A stretch of 64,000 bases of DNA from Halorubrum sp. PV6. Its GTDB lineage: Archaea; Halobacteriota; Halobacteria; Halobacteriales; Haloferacaceae. This document shows, in pieces, positions 36,892 through 45,921 of the stretch; position 1 is the first letter of the stretch; each line of letters begins with the position of its first letter. The notes under the pieces were generated by a model. It saw only the letters and a list, made by a program, of their open reading frames with translations. It was not told where the DNA came from and did no database searches. The translations under genes were made by a program, and so were the position numbers. The DNA is taken from NCBI RefSeq assembly GCF_003990725.2, contig NZ_CP030064.1, positions 930,001 through 994,000 on the forward strand. The letters run 5' to 3'.

Positions 36892-38997
36892 TCACTCGGA
36901 ACGGGGCGGTCGTTGTTCCTGTGCGTCGTCGTCTTCGGCGAGCGACTCCTCGGCCAAGCGCTCGATGTCGGCCTCCGTGTCGACATCTTCGGGGAGGAGG
37001 ATTCGGCCGTTGAAGTGGACGATGGAGTCGCCTTCTTCGAGTATGTCAAAAATTTCTGAGGTTTCGATCGTCGGACCGTCGGTCGCTCCCGTGCCGACTA
37101 ACTCGGTCAGCGACTGGTACTCGTCCAACAGGCTCTGGTGTTCCATCCCAACCAGCGGCGAGTCCAACGGAATCGACGTGTATTCGACATAGTGAGTCGT
37201 CGGTGATTCCGAGCGTACCAGGTGTACACGCATTCCCACGGAAGTCTGCGAGGTGATTCCGCTGCCCGGATCGCCGACGATCCGCGTTTGAGTCGCGGAG
37301 TCGACTCCAGAGAGGCTGATGCTCGCTCCGACCGGAAGTCCAATGGCTAACAGGCCACTCAGCGATCTGAACGACTCCGGCGTGAGTGCGTGTTCGGTGA
37401 ACACTGCCGACTGCCCGCCAGCCTCGATAATCGAACCCCCGACCGACGGGTCAATGATTCCCTCGACGAAGACGAGCGCCGGCGCGTCGTCGAGTTTGTC
37501 GATCGAGACGGTCCCTGTTGCGGTGACGACACCGTCCGCTCCTTCGGTCGGTAGCGCGCAGTACAGGATGTCCACGTCGGGGTCGGCGAATAGCCTCGCT
37601 ACCGTGTCACCATCCGGGTTCTCGATCACTTCCCAGGAACCGACCCCGCCCGGCACTTCCGGCTCGGAGAGCGCTTGACGCAGTTCGGTCGCGCGCGCTT
37701 CCGACGCGGCCAACGCGACGAGTCGGAGCTTTCCGCGTGCCGTGTTTATTCTCGTGAGTTGGTTCTCGTACACGTCTGTCGTCAGTACCGCTGTGCCCGC
37801 CGGAACGGGGGTCTCGTCTGGTGACGGCACGTCGTTCGATACAGTCTCGTCGTCTCGCCAGTGTGCCCACGGAGACGTCGCAAGCGCGATGGGTGCGTCT
37901 ACCGCTGGGTCGTCTGTTCCCCGGACCCTGACGGGTGCGAGTGCGTTGGCAAAGTACGGGAGCAGCTCCGCGGCCTCGGGGACCGGGCGTACCACCGCCT
38001 CGGTCGACCACGCCGGCGTGTACGGCGCGACGGTCTCGGGTGTCACTTCGAGATACTCCATCAACCGTTCGCTCATCGAACTGTCGGCCAGATTTGGTGG
38101 GTAAAATGGGAGTTCCGAGCCCACCTGTTCGTACTCGTAGCGGTCGGACTTGAAGTACCCCTCCGTCCGCGCGAGCGTGTCGAGGAAGAACCACGTCCGG
38201 AGCAACTCCTCGGCGCGCTCCTCCAGCGCGACGCCGTCGGTCGGAAGCGGTTCAACGAACCCGTTTTCGAACCGTATCGCCGGCTCGTCTCCCACGACCA
38301 TCCTCGCACCGAGGTAGAACGACAGCGTCGAGAGGCGGTACACGTCGGCGTACGTCGGTCTCACGACCACCTCGACCCCGGTCTCAGGTGCGACGAGCGG
38401 GCTGGGGATGTCGAGTTCCTCGCCGATTCGAATCCGCGGCGGATGCCCGCGGAGCGTCGGCCACGACCGCTCCGGGGTGAACTCCTTGATCGAGGAGCCG
38501 AGCACCGACACCGCCTCGGCGATGGCGGCCGGATCCTCGGAGACGGTGATCGTCGCCTCGGGGCTGGTATGCAGCGAGCGCGCGCCGATAGTGACGGTCG
38601 TCGGGCGTTCGAATGTCAGGGAAATCGTCTCCGAATCGCCCAGCCCCGTTGCGGAGAACCCCGTATGAGCGACCCGCAGAAACACCTTCATCACGCCGCT
38701 GAGGTCGAGGAAGTAGGTCCCGCGATTGAACTCCGTCGACTCGTAGAGCCACTGGATAAGGTTCCCGTCAGCGTCGCGGACTGCGGCGTCTGAACAGGAC
38801 GGTATCGCGACCGATTCGACCTCGAAACTCACGGCGTGATCGATGGGGACGAGAAATAGGTCGCCCAACGCGGGTTCCAACGCCGGTTCCCGGTCGAGTT
38901 CGAGCAGGAACTCCTCGCCCTCCAGCGCGTCGCGTATCCGGAGGGTCTCCCCGTCGGTTTCGAACCCGATCCGTCCGTCTACCCCATCATCAGTCAC
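36892..38997 (-). CDS. CHAT-like haloarchaeal protein with apparently dead catalytic site
   Basis: This 701-residue protein has an N-terminal beta-rich region (1-200), a middle region with VYRLSTLSFYLGARMVVGDE and LLRTWFFLDTLARTEGYFK, and a C-terminal domain (about 400-640) whose layout matches CHAT caspase-like domains of haloarchaea: DVDILYCALP, DDAPALVFVEG, GGSIIEAGGQSAVFTE, LSGLLAIGLPVGASI and IVGDPGSG. In active CHAT proteases a His follows the first motif (GH) and a Cys sits in the second (NAC). Here those positions read Cys480-Ala481-Leu and Phe510-Val-Glu-Gly513, so both catalytic residues seem lost. Start is GTG 38997. The assignment is by remembered pattern, not alignment. Confidence 0.55.
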   Translation of the reverse strand: MTDDGVDGRIGFETDGETLRIRDALEGEEFLLELDREPALEPALGDLFLVPIDHAVSFEVESVAIPSCSDAAVRDADGNLIQWLYESTEFNRGTYFLDLSGVMKVFLRVAHTGFSATGLGDSETISLTFERPTTVTIGARSLHTSPEATITVSEDPAAIAEAVSVLGSSIKEFTPERSWPTLRGHPPRIRIGEELDIPSPLVAPETGVEVVVRPTYADVYRLSTLSFYLGARMVVGDEPAIRFENGFVEPLPTDGVALEERAEELLRTWFFLDTLARTEGYFKSDRYEYEQVGSELPFYPPNLADSSMSERLMEYLEVTPETVAPYTPAWSTEAVVRPVPEAAELLPYFANALAPVRVRGTDDPAVDAPIALATSPWAHWRDDETVSNDVPSPDETPVPAGTAVLTTDVYENQLTRINTARGKLRLVALAASEARATELRQALSEPEVPGGVGSWEVIENPDGDTVARLFADPDVDILYCALPTEGADGVVTATGTVSIDKLDDAPALVFVEGIIDPSVGGSIIEAGGQSAVFTEHALTPESFRSLSGLLAIGLPVGASISLSGVDSATQTRIVGDPGSGITSQTSVGMRVHLVRSESPTTHYVEYTSIPLDSPLVGMEHQSLLDEYQSLTELVGTGATDGPTIETSEIFDILEEGDSIVHFNGRILLPEDVDTEADIERLAEESLAEDDDAQEQRPPRSE

Positions 38998-39139
38998 GTG
39001 TTATGATATTTTACCAATAAGTATGAGTGTGTCGGATTTTCTCTAAGGTAGGAGATACGGGACGTTTCGAAGGGGATCCGCCGTCGGAGTGCCATAGCGT
39101 GACAGTACAATTATCATCCCTCGACCGTGACACACGGGT

Positions 39140-40180
39140 ATGGAATCGCGGGTCGCGACCGCCCTCGGTGCGGCGTTTCCGAACCGGTCCGTCAGCGATA
39201 CGTTCGGCGTCGGCCCATCGTGGAACGGCGCCAACGAGACGGTCGGCGTCGCCTTCGCGGACGGGACTCGGGCGTTCTGTAAGGTCGCCGCCGGCGGCGA
39301 CGGGAGCCGGGTCGCCCGCGAACTGGCCGTCCTCCGGTACCTCGACGCGGAGCGGTCGGTCTCGGGGCCGGCGGTGTTGGCGGCCGACCCGGACGCGGCG
39401 GTCCCCTACCTCGTCACCGCGCCCGCGCCGGGCGAGGAACTGTTCGACCTGTGGGAGACGACGGGACCGACCGGCCGAGAGGCGCTCCTCCGGCGCGTCG
39501 GCGCGACCCTCGCGACGCTCCACGCGGTCCCGTTCGAAGATCACGGCGAGATCGTCGGCGAGGGACCCGGTCAGACGGCCCCCAACACCAGTGCGGTCGA
39601 ACCGCAACGTGGCCTCCCGTGCGACCCGGCGCCGTGGCCGGACGTGCTCCGGTCGACCGTCGAGCGCACTCGCGAGATCGGCACCTCCGAGCGGCTGGCG
39701 CACCACTACGACGCCGTCCTCGACTGCGTGGAAGCGAACCGCGACCGGCTCGAAGCGGCGCCCGCCGCCCTGCTCCACGGCGACGTGGCGAAGCCGAACC
39801 TCTTCGTGTGCGACCGCGAGCCCTCGGAGCGAGCGGGCGCCTCGGGCCGGGCCGGCCCCGACGGGATCGTGCCGATCGACTGGGAGCTCGCCCACGTCGG
39901 CGACCCCGTGCGCGACCTCGTCCGAGCGGAAGACCAGCTTCTCAACGGGTTCGACACCCGCGGCCCGGCGCGATACGCCGCCGCTCTTTATAAGGGGTAC
40001 CGCGACCGCGCCGGCGGACTCCCGCCGGGCTTCGCCGAGCGCCGCCCCGTGTACGAGGTGGTCCGGATGCTCGGTCGGTCGGGGTTTATCGACCAGTGGA
40101 GGACGCACCTCGACGAGCCGCTGGAATCGCTCGTCGACCGTGCGGACGCGGAGCTCCGGTCGCGGCTGGACGCGGTGTAA
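39140..40180 (+). CDS. Aminoglycoside phosphotransferase-family kinase
   Basis: This 346-residue protein belongs to the APH/choline-kinase fold. The catalytic loop is LLHGDVAKPNLFVCD and the metal-binding motif is IVPIDWELAHVGDPVRDL, both intact. The N-lobe begins with FPNRSVSDTFGVGPSWNGAN, a nucleotide-loop-like stretch. Family members phosphorylate small molecules such as sugars, amines or antibiotics; the substrate cannot be told. TATA-like ACAATTATC is about 27 nt upstream. The TbsP-like regulator follows 48 bp downstream on the same strand. Confidence 0.88.
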   Translation: MESRVATALGAAFPNRSVSDTFGVGPSWNGANETVGVAFADGTRAFCKVAAGGDGSRVARELAVLRYLDAERSVSGPAVLAADPDAAVPYLVTAPAPGEELFDLWETTGPTGREALLRRVGATLATLHAVPFEDHGEIVGEGPGQTAPNTSAVEPQRGLPCDPAPWPDVLRSTVERTREIGTSERLAHHYDAVLDCVEANRDRLEAAPAALLHGDVAKPNLFVCDREPSERAGASGRAGPDGIVPIDWELAHVGDPVRDLVRAEDQLLNGFDTRGPARYAAALYKGYRDRAGGLPPGFAERRPVYEVVRMLGRSGFIDQWRTHLDEPLESLVDRADAELRSRLDAV

Positions 40181-40228
40181 TCGCCCGCGTCACCACGCTT
40201 ATGCCGGCCGAGCCGGAGAGATCCGTCA

Positions 40229-41134
40229 GTGACTCGCGTCTCGCTGCCGCGGCTCCCGCTCGTCGACGGGTCCCTCTCGATCGGTTCGTTCACCGATCCG
40301 GTCCTCGTCGACCCCACTCGCCCGCTGTTGGCGGCGGTCGTCGACGCGTACCGAGACGCCGCACCGACCGCGGTCGACCCCTCCCTCGACGCGCTGCGCG
40401 ACGCCGCCGGTGCGGACGGCGACCCGCTCTCGCCGGGGGCGACGCACCCGACGCTCCCGACGCTGACCGTCGTGGCGGCCGACGCCGTCGTCGACGCGCT
40501 GGTCGGGCGCTACCACCCGGCGAGTCGGCTCGCGGCGCTCGTTGAAGCGGGAACGCTGGAGCTACGCTCGCTCGACGCGGCGCAGCCGAACCCCGTTCTC
40601 GCGGGCGAGTCGGACGGCTGCGTCCTCGTCGCCGGGGGCGAAGACGGGAACGAAGCGAGCGACGCCGCCGGACCGTGGTGTCGCGTCGGCGCCGACGCGA
40701 CGCTCCGCGAGCGCTACGACGCGCTCGTCTCGGAGAGCGAGCCCGTCCGCCTGCGGACCCCGAGTCGGCACGCGCTCTACGGTGCGCTCGCCGGGCGATG
40801 CGGGAGCGCGGTCGCCGACGAGGCGATTCGGCTGCTCGACGCCGGGGACGACGCCGAGCCGTTCGACCGCGGCGCGGCTCGCCGTCGGGTGTACGCCGCC
40901 GGCGCGCGCGAGGGCGCGTTCGACCGCGACCTCCGACGGGCCTGTGAGGACGCCGGGCTCGGCAGCGCGGCGACGTTCACTCGGATAAAACGCGCCCTGC
41001 TCGACGCCGGGGTCGTCGCGACCGAGTCGGTGACACAGCCGGTCGGTCGCCCTCGGCACCGACTCGTCGCTCGCGGCGCGCTGGCCGACGCGACGGCGGC
41101 GGCGGAAGCGGTCGATGCGCTCGAATCGATTTAA
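40229..41134 (+). CDS. TbsP/DUF5821-like transcriptional regulator
   Basis: This 301-residue protein resembles the haloarchaeal DUF5821 family, whose member TbsP regulates metabolic genes with TrmB. The match is in the middle (DATLRERYDALVSESEPVRL, then RTPSRHALYGALAGRCG) and in a C-terminal winged HTH: GAFDRDLRRACEDAGLGSAA, TFTRIKRALLDAGVVATESV and VGRPRHRLVA. The N-terminal half is more divergent and rich in Ala and Asp. The start is GTG 40229. The assignment is from remembered family features and needs a profile search. Targets are unknown. Confidence 0.65.
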   Translation: MTRVSLPRLPLVDGSLSIGSFTDPVLVDPTRPLLAAVVDAYRDAAPTAVDPSLDALRDAAGADGDPLSPGATHPTLPTLTVVAADAVVDALVGRYHPASRLAALVEAGTLELRSLDAAQPNPVLAGESDGCVLVAGGEDGNEASDAAGPWCRVGADATLRERYDALVSESEPVRLRTPSRHALYGALAGRCGSAVADEAIRLLDAGDDAEPFDRGAARRRVYAAGAREGAFDRDLRRACEDAGLGSAATFTRIKRALLDAGVVATESVTQPVGRPRHRLVARGALADATAAAEAVDALESI

Positions 41135-41163
41135 AAACGCAAAACAGCGCGACGCGGCGTCGC

Positions 41164-42684
41164 TCAGTCTTCCTTGGTCTTGATGTCCGCGGAGAGCCCC
41201 TGGGCCATCTCGATGTCCTTGGAGTTGTTGAGGGTCCACGCGGTGCGGTCGGTGACCGCTTCGATGGCCTCCCGCGCCGAGGGGAAGCCGTTACCGGACT
41301 TCTTGACGCCGCCGAAGGGCAGCTGAACCTCGGCGCCGATACAGGGGAGGTTCCCGTACGCGAGTCCGAGGTCGGCGTGGTCGCGGTAGTAGTTGATCTG
41401 CCGGTAGTCCTCGGAGATGATGGCGCCGGCGAGCCCGTAGTCGGTGTCGTTTTGGATCTCGACCGCGCGCTCGATGTCGCCGTCGTACTCCAAGAGCGCG
41501 ACGTGGGGGCCGAACACTTCCTCGTGGGTACACCGAAGGTCCTCGGTGGGGTCGGCCTCGTAGACGAACGGCCCGATCCAGTGGCCCTCCTCGTGGCCGT
41601 CGGGAATCTCGTCGTCGTCGAGGTTCGTTCGGTCGACGAGGACGTTCACGTCCTCCTTGCGGGCGAGTTCGTTGTACTCCGAGATCTTCTCGAAGTGTTC
41701 GCCCTCGATGACCGGCCCCATGAACGTCTCCTCATTGAGCGGGTCGCCGACGGAGACGTCCGCGGCGACCTCGACGAAGCGCTCCTTGAACTCGTCGTAC
41801 ACGTCGGTGTGGACGATGAGTCGCTCGGAGGAGACGCAGCGCTGGCCCGTCGTCTTGAACGAGGACATCACGGCGGAGTGGACCGCGACGTCGAGGTCCG
41901 CCTCCTCGGTGACGACGATGGCGTTCTTCCCGCCCATCTCGCAGGCCGCGCGCTTGCCGGGGACGCCGCCGAGTTTGTCCTGGATGTGGTGGCCGACTTC
42001 GGCGGACCCGGTGAAGAGGACCGTCTCGACGTCGTCGTGTTCGACGATCGCGTTCCCGGCGTCGCCGAACCCTTGGACCATGTTGAACACGCCGTCGGGG
42101 ATGCCGGCGTCGTCGAACATCTCCGCGATGATCTGGGCGCACCACGGCGTCTGCTCGGCCGGCTTGAAGACGACGGTGTTGCCCTCGACCAGCGCGATGG
42201 CCATGTGCCAGTACGGAATCGCGACCGGGAAGTTCCACGGGGTGATACAGCCGGTGACGCCGCGGGGGGCCCGGCGCATGTAGGCGTCCTTCGACGGGAT
42301 TTCGGAGGGGATGATGTCGCCCGACGGGTGGCGGGCGTCGCCGGCGGCCCACTCGACCATGTGTGCGGCCTCGACCACGTCGGCTTTGCCCTCGGAGATC
42401 TCCTTGCCGCACTCCTTCGTGACGACCTCGCCGAGCTCGTCGGTTCGCTCGCGAAGCTCGTGGTATACGTCCCAGAGGTACTCGGCGCGCTGGATGCGGG
42501 AGAGTTCGCGCCACTCGTCGAACGCCTCGTCGGCGGCGTCGACGGCCGACTCGACGTCTTCGGGCGTTCCGCGCTCGAACGTGCCCAGCGTCTTGCCGGT
42601 CGCCGGGTTCTCGCTCTCGAAGGTCTCCGAGCCAGTGCCCGAGACCCACTCACCGTCGATGTAGTGTTGGTACGTGTCCGACAT
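41164..42684 (-). CDS. Aldehyde dehydrogenase, probable P5C dehydrogenase
   Basis: This 506-residue NAD(P)-dependent aldehyde dehydrogenase has the catalytic Cys in GQRCVSSERLIV, the general-base Glu in CEMGGKNAIV, WNFPVAIPYWHMA, FTGSAEVGHHIQ and EEVFGPHVALLEY. The substrate is inferred from context: a proline dehydrogenase and a shared regulatory site lie 1-2 kb away, so oxidation of pyrroline-5-carboxylate/glutamate semialdehyde to glutamate is likely. The minus-strand TATA (GGATATTTGG) starts about 27 nt upstream, and a perfect palindrome lies just beyond it. Generic aldehyde dehydrogenase activity cannot be excluded. Confidence 0.88.
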   Translation of the reverse strand: MSDTYQHYIDGEWVSGTGSETFESENPATGKTLGTFERGTPEDVESAVDAADEAFDEWRELSRIQRAEYLWDVYHELRERTDELGEVVTKECGKEISEGKADVVEAAHMVEWAAGDARHPSGDIIPSEIPSKDAYMRRAPRGVTGCITPWNFPVAIPYWHMAIALVEGNTVVFKPAEQTPWCAQIIAEMFDDAGIPDGVFNMVQGFGDAGNAIVEHDDVETVLFTGSAEVGHHIQDKLGGVPGKRAACEMGGKNAIVVTEEADLDVAVHSAVMSSFKTTGQRCVSSERLIVHTDVYDEFKERFVEVAADVSVGDPLNEETFMGPVIEGEHFEKISEYNELARKEDVNVLVDRTNLDDDEIPDGHEEGHWIGPFVYEADPTEDLRCTHEEVFGPHVALLEYDGDIERAVEIQNDTDYGLAGAIISEDYRQINYYRDHADLGLAYGNLPCIGAEVQLPFGGVKKSGNGFPSAREAIEAVTDRTAWTLNNSKDIEMAQGLSADIKTKED

Positions 42685-42721
42685 GGATCAGCACAGTCGC
42701 CGATGTGTCCAAATATCCCTC

Positions 42722-42735
42722 CCGACCATGGTCGG
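42722..42735. promoter_or_regulatory. Perfect 14-bp palindrome between divergent proline-cluster genes
   Basis: CCGACCATGGTCGG is its own reverse complement and sits in the middle of the 89-bp gap between the dehydrogenase (start 42684, 38 nt away) and the HTH regulator (start 42774, 39 nt away). It lies just upstream of the BRE/TATA zone of each divergent promoter, the classic position for an activator site. The half-site CCGACCA recurs at the same distance from the proline dehydrogenase start. Confidence 0.65.
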
Positions 42736-42773
42736 CAGACTCTTTGCGATGCAATGCCACGGGACAGCCAACA

Positions 42774-43511
42774 ATGGCTTCAACTGACGCGGGCGGCGTC
42801 GACGGCTGGTCGGGGACGCGGCTCACGCTCGATCTGTGGCACCCGAACTGCTGGGCGATCGAGGCGACCGACCGGACCAACGGCGGCGTCCTCGCCCACG
42901 CCATTTATAACACTCCGAAGGCGGACAGCGACGCGCCGAACTCGGTGAACGGGCTGTTCACCGCCTTCGGAGACACGAACGAGGAGGTCGAGGAGCTGCT
43001 CGACGCCATCCGCGCGTCGAACCGCGCGGGCAACCTCCTCGAACTGCAGGAGCGGTTCGGCCGCGCTCGGGACGCGCCGGGCAACGTCGTGCGCGAGTTC
43101 TTCTTGGAGTACGACCCGGCGGACATGGTGTGTCCGACGCTCTTAGAACACGGGTTCGTCCACAGCGCCCCGGTGCGGATCGAAGACGGCCGCGAGGAGT
43201 GGCAGGTGTGTTTCGTCGGCGAGCGGACGGAGATACGCGACTCGCTCGACGCGGTCCAGGATCGGTCCGGCGCCGAAGTGAGCGTCCAGTCGATGTCGTC
43301 GTCGGGCGATCCGACGCGGTCGCCTCGCGAGCAGCGCCTCGACACGCTCACCACGACACAGCGCGAGGTGTACGAGCACGCCCGCGAGGCCGGCTACTAC
43401 GAGTGGCCGCGGGAGGCGTCGACCCGCGAGCTCGCGGAGGGCCTCGACGTCTCGAAGACGACGCTGCTCGAACACCTCCGGAAGGCGGAGTCGAAACTCC
43501 TCGACCCGTAA
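42774..43511 (+). CDS. Bat-type HTH_10 transcriptional regulator (proline cluster)
   Basis: This 245-residue protein has an N-terminal haloarchaeal effector-like domain (about 12-165, starting TRLTLDLWHPNCWAIEATDR) and a C-terminal bacterio-opsin-activator HTH_10 domain: LTTTQREVYEHAREAGYYEW, then STRELAEGLDVSKTTLLEHL. Bat-type proteins usually activate promoters from sites just upstream of the BRE/TATA. ATG 42774 is chosen over an in-frame GTG/ATG further upstream that would cover the palindrome. Its placement between the P5C dehydrogenase-like gene and proline dehydrogenase makes it the likely local regulator. Confidence 0.88.
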   Translation: MASTDAGGVDGWSGTRLTLDLWHPNCWAIEATDRTNGGVLAHAIYNTPKADSDAPNSVNGLFTAFGDTNEEVEELLDAIRASNRAGNLLELQERFGRARDAPGNVVREFFLEYDPADMVCPTLLEHGFVHSAPVRIEDGREEWQVCFVGERTEIRDSLDAVQDRSGAEVSVQSMSSSGDPTRSPREQRLDTLTTTQREVYEHAREAGYYEWPREASTRELAEGLDVSKTTLLEHLRKAESKLLDP

Positions 43512-43539
43512 AATAACGGCAACCCGGTCGAGAGGCCGC

Positions 43540-44397
43540 TCAGTTCCCGACGATCGCTCGCAGCGCGAACAGCGCGTTCGACTTGCGCTCTCTGATCCGC
43601 CGGTAGAAGTAGGAGAACCACTTGGAGCCGTACGGGATGTACTGATACACTTCGGCGTCGACGTCGGGGTCGGCGGCGAGGTCGAACTGCGCCGACTCCC
43701 GCACGCCGGTGAGCATCTGGACCTCGTAGGGCGTGCCGTACTCGTCGTACAGGTCGGCCGCGTACTCGATCATCGCGGGGTCGTGGCTGCCGACCGCGAT
43801 GCCGTCGTCGAACGCCTCGAACATGTACGCGAGACAGTCCCGGTACGACTCGTCGACCCGAGCCTTCTTTTTATACGATAGCTCCGCGGGCTCGTCGTAC
43901 GCGCCCTTGACGAGTCGGACCTTCCCCGGCAGGTCGGCGAGTCGTTCGAGGTCCTCGCGCGTGCGCTTGAGGTTGGCCTGAACGCAGACGCCGACGTTGC
44001 CGTCGGTCTCGACCGCGTGTCGCTCGAACGCGTCGAGGGTCACGTCGGTCGTCTCGTGGTCCTCCATGTCGATCCAGACGAAGGTCCCGTCTCCGTCCCC
44101 GTCGTTGGCCGCCTCGACGATGCGAGCGAGGTTCTCCTCGAACACGTGGTCGCCGATGTCGAGGCCGATCTGACTCGATTTCACCGAGACGCAGCTGTCA
44201 ACGTCGCGCTCGGCGATCATCTCGACGAGGTCGACGTACGCGTCGGCGTCGGCGTCGGCGGGCGGGCGCTCCTCGTAGTGCTCGCCGAGGAGGTTCAAGA
44301 TGCCGGCCACGCCCCGGTCGTTCAGCCGTTCGACGTGTTCGAGCGCCGCCTCTGGTGTCTCTCCAGCGACGAAGTTGCTCGCGATAGGCGGAATCAT
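43540..44397 (-). CDS. Proline dehydrogenase
   Basis: This 285-residue FAD enzyme of the PRODH/PutA barrel family oxidises proline to pyrroline-5-carboxylate. Family motifs include CVSVKSSQIGLDI, FVWIDMEDHETTDVTLDAF, VGVCVQANLKRTREDL, VRLVKGAYDEPAELSYKKK, AVGSHDPAMIEYA and the C-terminal YIPYGSKWFSYFYRRIRERK. The length fits the monofunctional enzyme. The TATA element (CTTATATAC on the minus strand) lies about 25-30 nt upstream of the ATG, and the half-site CCGACCA is at +38 beyond it. It is co-oriented with the dehydrogenase gene, with the regulator between them. Confidence 0.93.
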   Translation of the reverse strand: MIPPIASNFVAGETPEAALEHVERLNDRGVAGILNLLGEHYEERPPADADADAYVDLVEMIAERDVDSCVSVKSSQIGLDIGDHVFEENLARIVEAANDGDGDGTFVWIDMEDHETTDVTLDAFERHAVETDGNVGVCVQANLKRTREDLERLADLPGKVRLVKGAYDEPAELSYKKKARVDESYRDCLAYMFEAFDDGIAVGSHDPAMIEYAADLYDEYGTPYEVQMLTGVRESAQFDLAADPDVDAEVYQYIPYGSKWFSYFYRRIRERKSNALFALRAIVGN

Positions 44398-44434
44398 AGC
44401 ACACGTTCAACACCCGTCCCGTATATAAGGGCAC

Positions 44435-44441
44435 CCGACCA
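44435..44441 (-). promoter_or_regulatory. CCGACCA half-site at proline dehydrogenase promoter
   Basis: CCGACCA begins 38 nt upstream of the proline dehydrogenase start and directly abuts the BRE/TATA zone. The same seven bases begin the palindrome at 42722, also 38 nt upstream of the aldehyde dehydrogenase start. The distal half (GGTCGG) is not conserved here; an AT-rich stretch follows. Confidence 0.5.
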
Positions 44442-44580
44442 ATTATTTCACTGAATTTGGTTGAATTTTATTTCACACGGCTCCAACGTGTCACACGGGC
44501 GGCGTGAATTTGCCCTTAGCCGACCATGGACGGGTCGGGTTTCAGTTACCCTTACGTCCACAAAATCTACTAGGCTATAT

Positions 44581-45912
44581 ATGTCACGAGATAGCACGGA
44601 CTTGGCCAATCGGAGAACGTTGCTGAAACTGACCGGCGGCGCGGGCGTCGCCGCGCTTTCCGGCTGCCTGAGCACCACCGACGACGGTGGCGACGGATCT
44701 GACGGCAGCGACGGGTCGGATGGATCGGACGGCTCGGACGGCTCGGACGGCTCCGACAGCAGCGACGGGTCCGACGGGTCCGACGGCGGCGACTCCGGCC
44801 CGTACGAGATCGGGATGGTCAACTCCCTCACCGGCTCGCTGTCGGCGTTCGGGCAGCGGAACAAACGCGGCGTCGACCTCGCCTTACAGCAGGTCAACGA
44901 GGTCGGCATCGGCGGACGCGAGCTCAACATCGCCGTCGAGGACTCCGAGAGCGAAAACCAGGGCGGGATCGCTGCCGCCCAGAAGCTCGTCAATCAGGAC
45001 GGCGTCCCGTTCCTCATCGGCGCGGTCGGCTCCGGCGTCTCGCTCGCGATCTACGAGAGCGTCGTGCAGGACACCGACGTGGTCCAGCTGAGCCAGAACT
45101 CGACGGGGCTCAACCTCACAAACTTCCCCGGACTGCTCCGGATGTCACCGTCCGGCCGCAGCCAGTCGCTCGCGCTCTCGAACATCATCGCGGAGGACGG
45201 CTACGACTCGGTCGCCATCACGTACGTCAACAACGACTACGGACAGAGCCTCACCGACGCGTTCGTCAACGCGTGGGACGGCGACATCGCGTACAACAAC
45301 CCGCACGACCAGGACCAGGCGTCCTACTCGGGCGTCATCTCCGAGATGAACAGCTCGGACGCGGACGCGTGGCTGTTCATCACCTACCAGGCGGAGTTCT
45401 CGACGATGGTCAACGAGGTCTTCTCCTCGGGGTACGAGGCCCAGTTCTACGGCGCCGACTCCGTGCAGGGAGCGAACGTCATCGAGAACACGCCGGAGGG
45501 CAGCATGGACGGGATGAAGATCGTTGTCCCCTCCGCGCCGGTCGAAGAGGAGAACTACCAGTCGTTCAGAGACACGTTCGAGTCCGAGTACGGCCAAGAG
45601 CCGACCTCGTGGGCCGCGTACGCCTACGACTGCGTGATCAACGCCGCGCTCGCGATTCAGGCGGCAGACGAGTTCACCGGGGCGGCGCTTCAGGACACCG
45701 TCCGGCGCGTCTCCGGTCCCGAGGGCGAGACCGTGACCTCCTTCGAGGCCGCAAGCGAGATCCTCGCCGACGGCGGCGGCCCGGACGACGTCGACTACCA
45801 GGGAGTCAGCGGTCCGATCGACTTCAACGACGCCGGCGACCCGGTCGGGTTCCTGCAGGTGCTCGAGGTACAGGACCACGCATACGAAGGGATCGACTTC
45901 GTCGAAGGCTGA
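44581..45912 (+). CDS. livK: Branched-chain amino acid ABC transporter, substrate-binding lipoprotein
   Basis: This 443-residue type I periplasmic-binding protein has a Tat-type leader (NRRTLLKLTGGAGVAALSGC) with LSGC lipobox, then an Asp/Ser/Gly repeat linker (about residues 38-72) and the mature domain beginning PYEIGMVNSLTGSLSAFGQR. Leu/Ile/Val-binding (ANF-receptor-like) family features include ELNIAVEDSESENQGGIAAA and YGADSVQGANVIENTPEGS. The real substrate may be branched-chain amino acids, amides or urea. ATG 44581 gives the intact signal. It is the first gene of the livKHMGF operon, 9 bp before the permease. Confidence 0.9.
   Translation: MSRDSTDLANRRTLLKLTGGAGVAALSGCLSTTDDGGDGSDGSDGSDGSDGSDGSDGSDSSDGSDGSDGGDSGPYEIGMVNSLTGSLSAFGQRNKRGVDLALQQVNEVGIGGRELNIAVEDSESENQGGIAAAQKLVNQDGVPFLIGAVGSGVSLAIYESVVQDTDVVQLSQNSTGLNLTNFPGLLRMSPSGRSQSLALSNIIAEDGYDSVAITYVNNDYGQSLTDAFVNAWDGDIAYNNPHDQDQASYSGVISEMNSSDADAWLFITYQAEFSTMVNEVFSSGYEAQFYGADSVQGANVIENTPEGSMDGMKIVVPSAPVEEENYQSFRDTFESEYGQEPTSWAAYAYDCVINAALAIQAADEFTGAALQDTVRRVSGPEGETVTSFEAASEILADGGGPDDVDYQGVSGPIDFNDAGDPVGFLQVLEVQDHAYEGIDFVEG
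44689..44797 (+). repeat. Asp-Ser-Gly coding tandem repeat in livK
   Basis: The triplet-of-codons unit encoding Gly-Ser-Asp recurs about eleven times with silent variation, giving a flexible, very acidic linker just after the lipobox. Nearly identical 9-bp units (such as GGCTCGGAC) are adjacent, so copy number could vary by slippage. Confidence 0.75.
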
Positions 45913-45921
45913 TCCCGACCG

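Noticed and set aside
37000-38100. Frameshifted or broken CHAT protein gene
   Set aside because: The frame is open across 701 codons, with coherent domain order throughout; the missing residues are substitutions, not frame damage.
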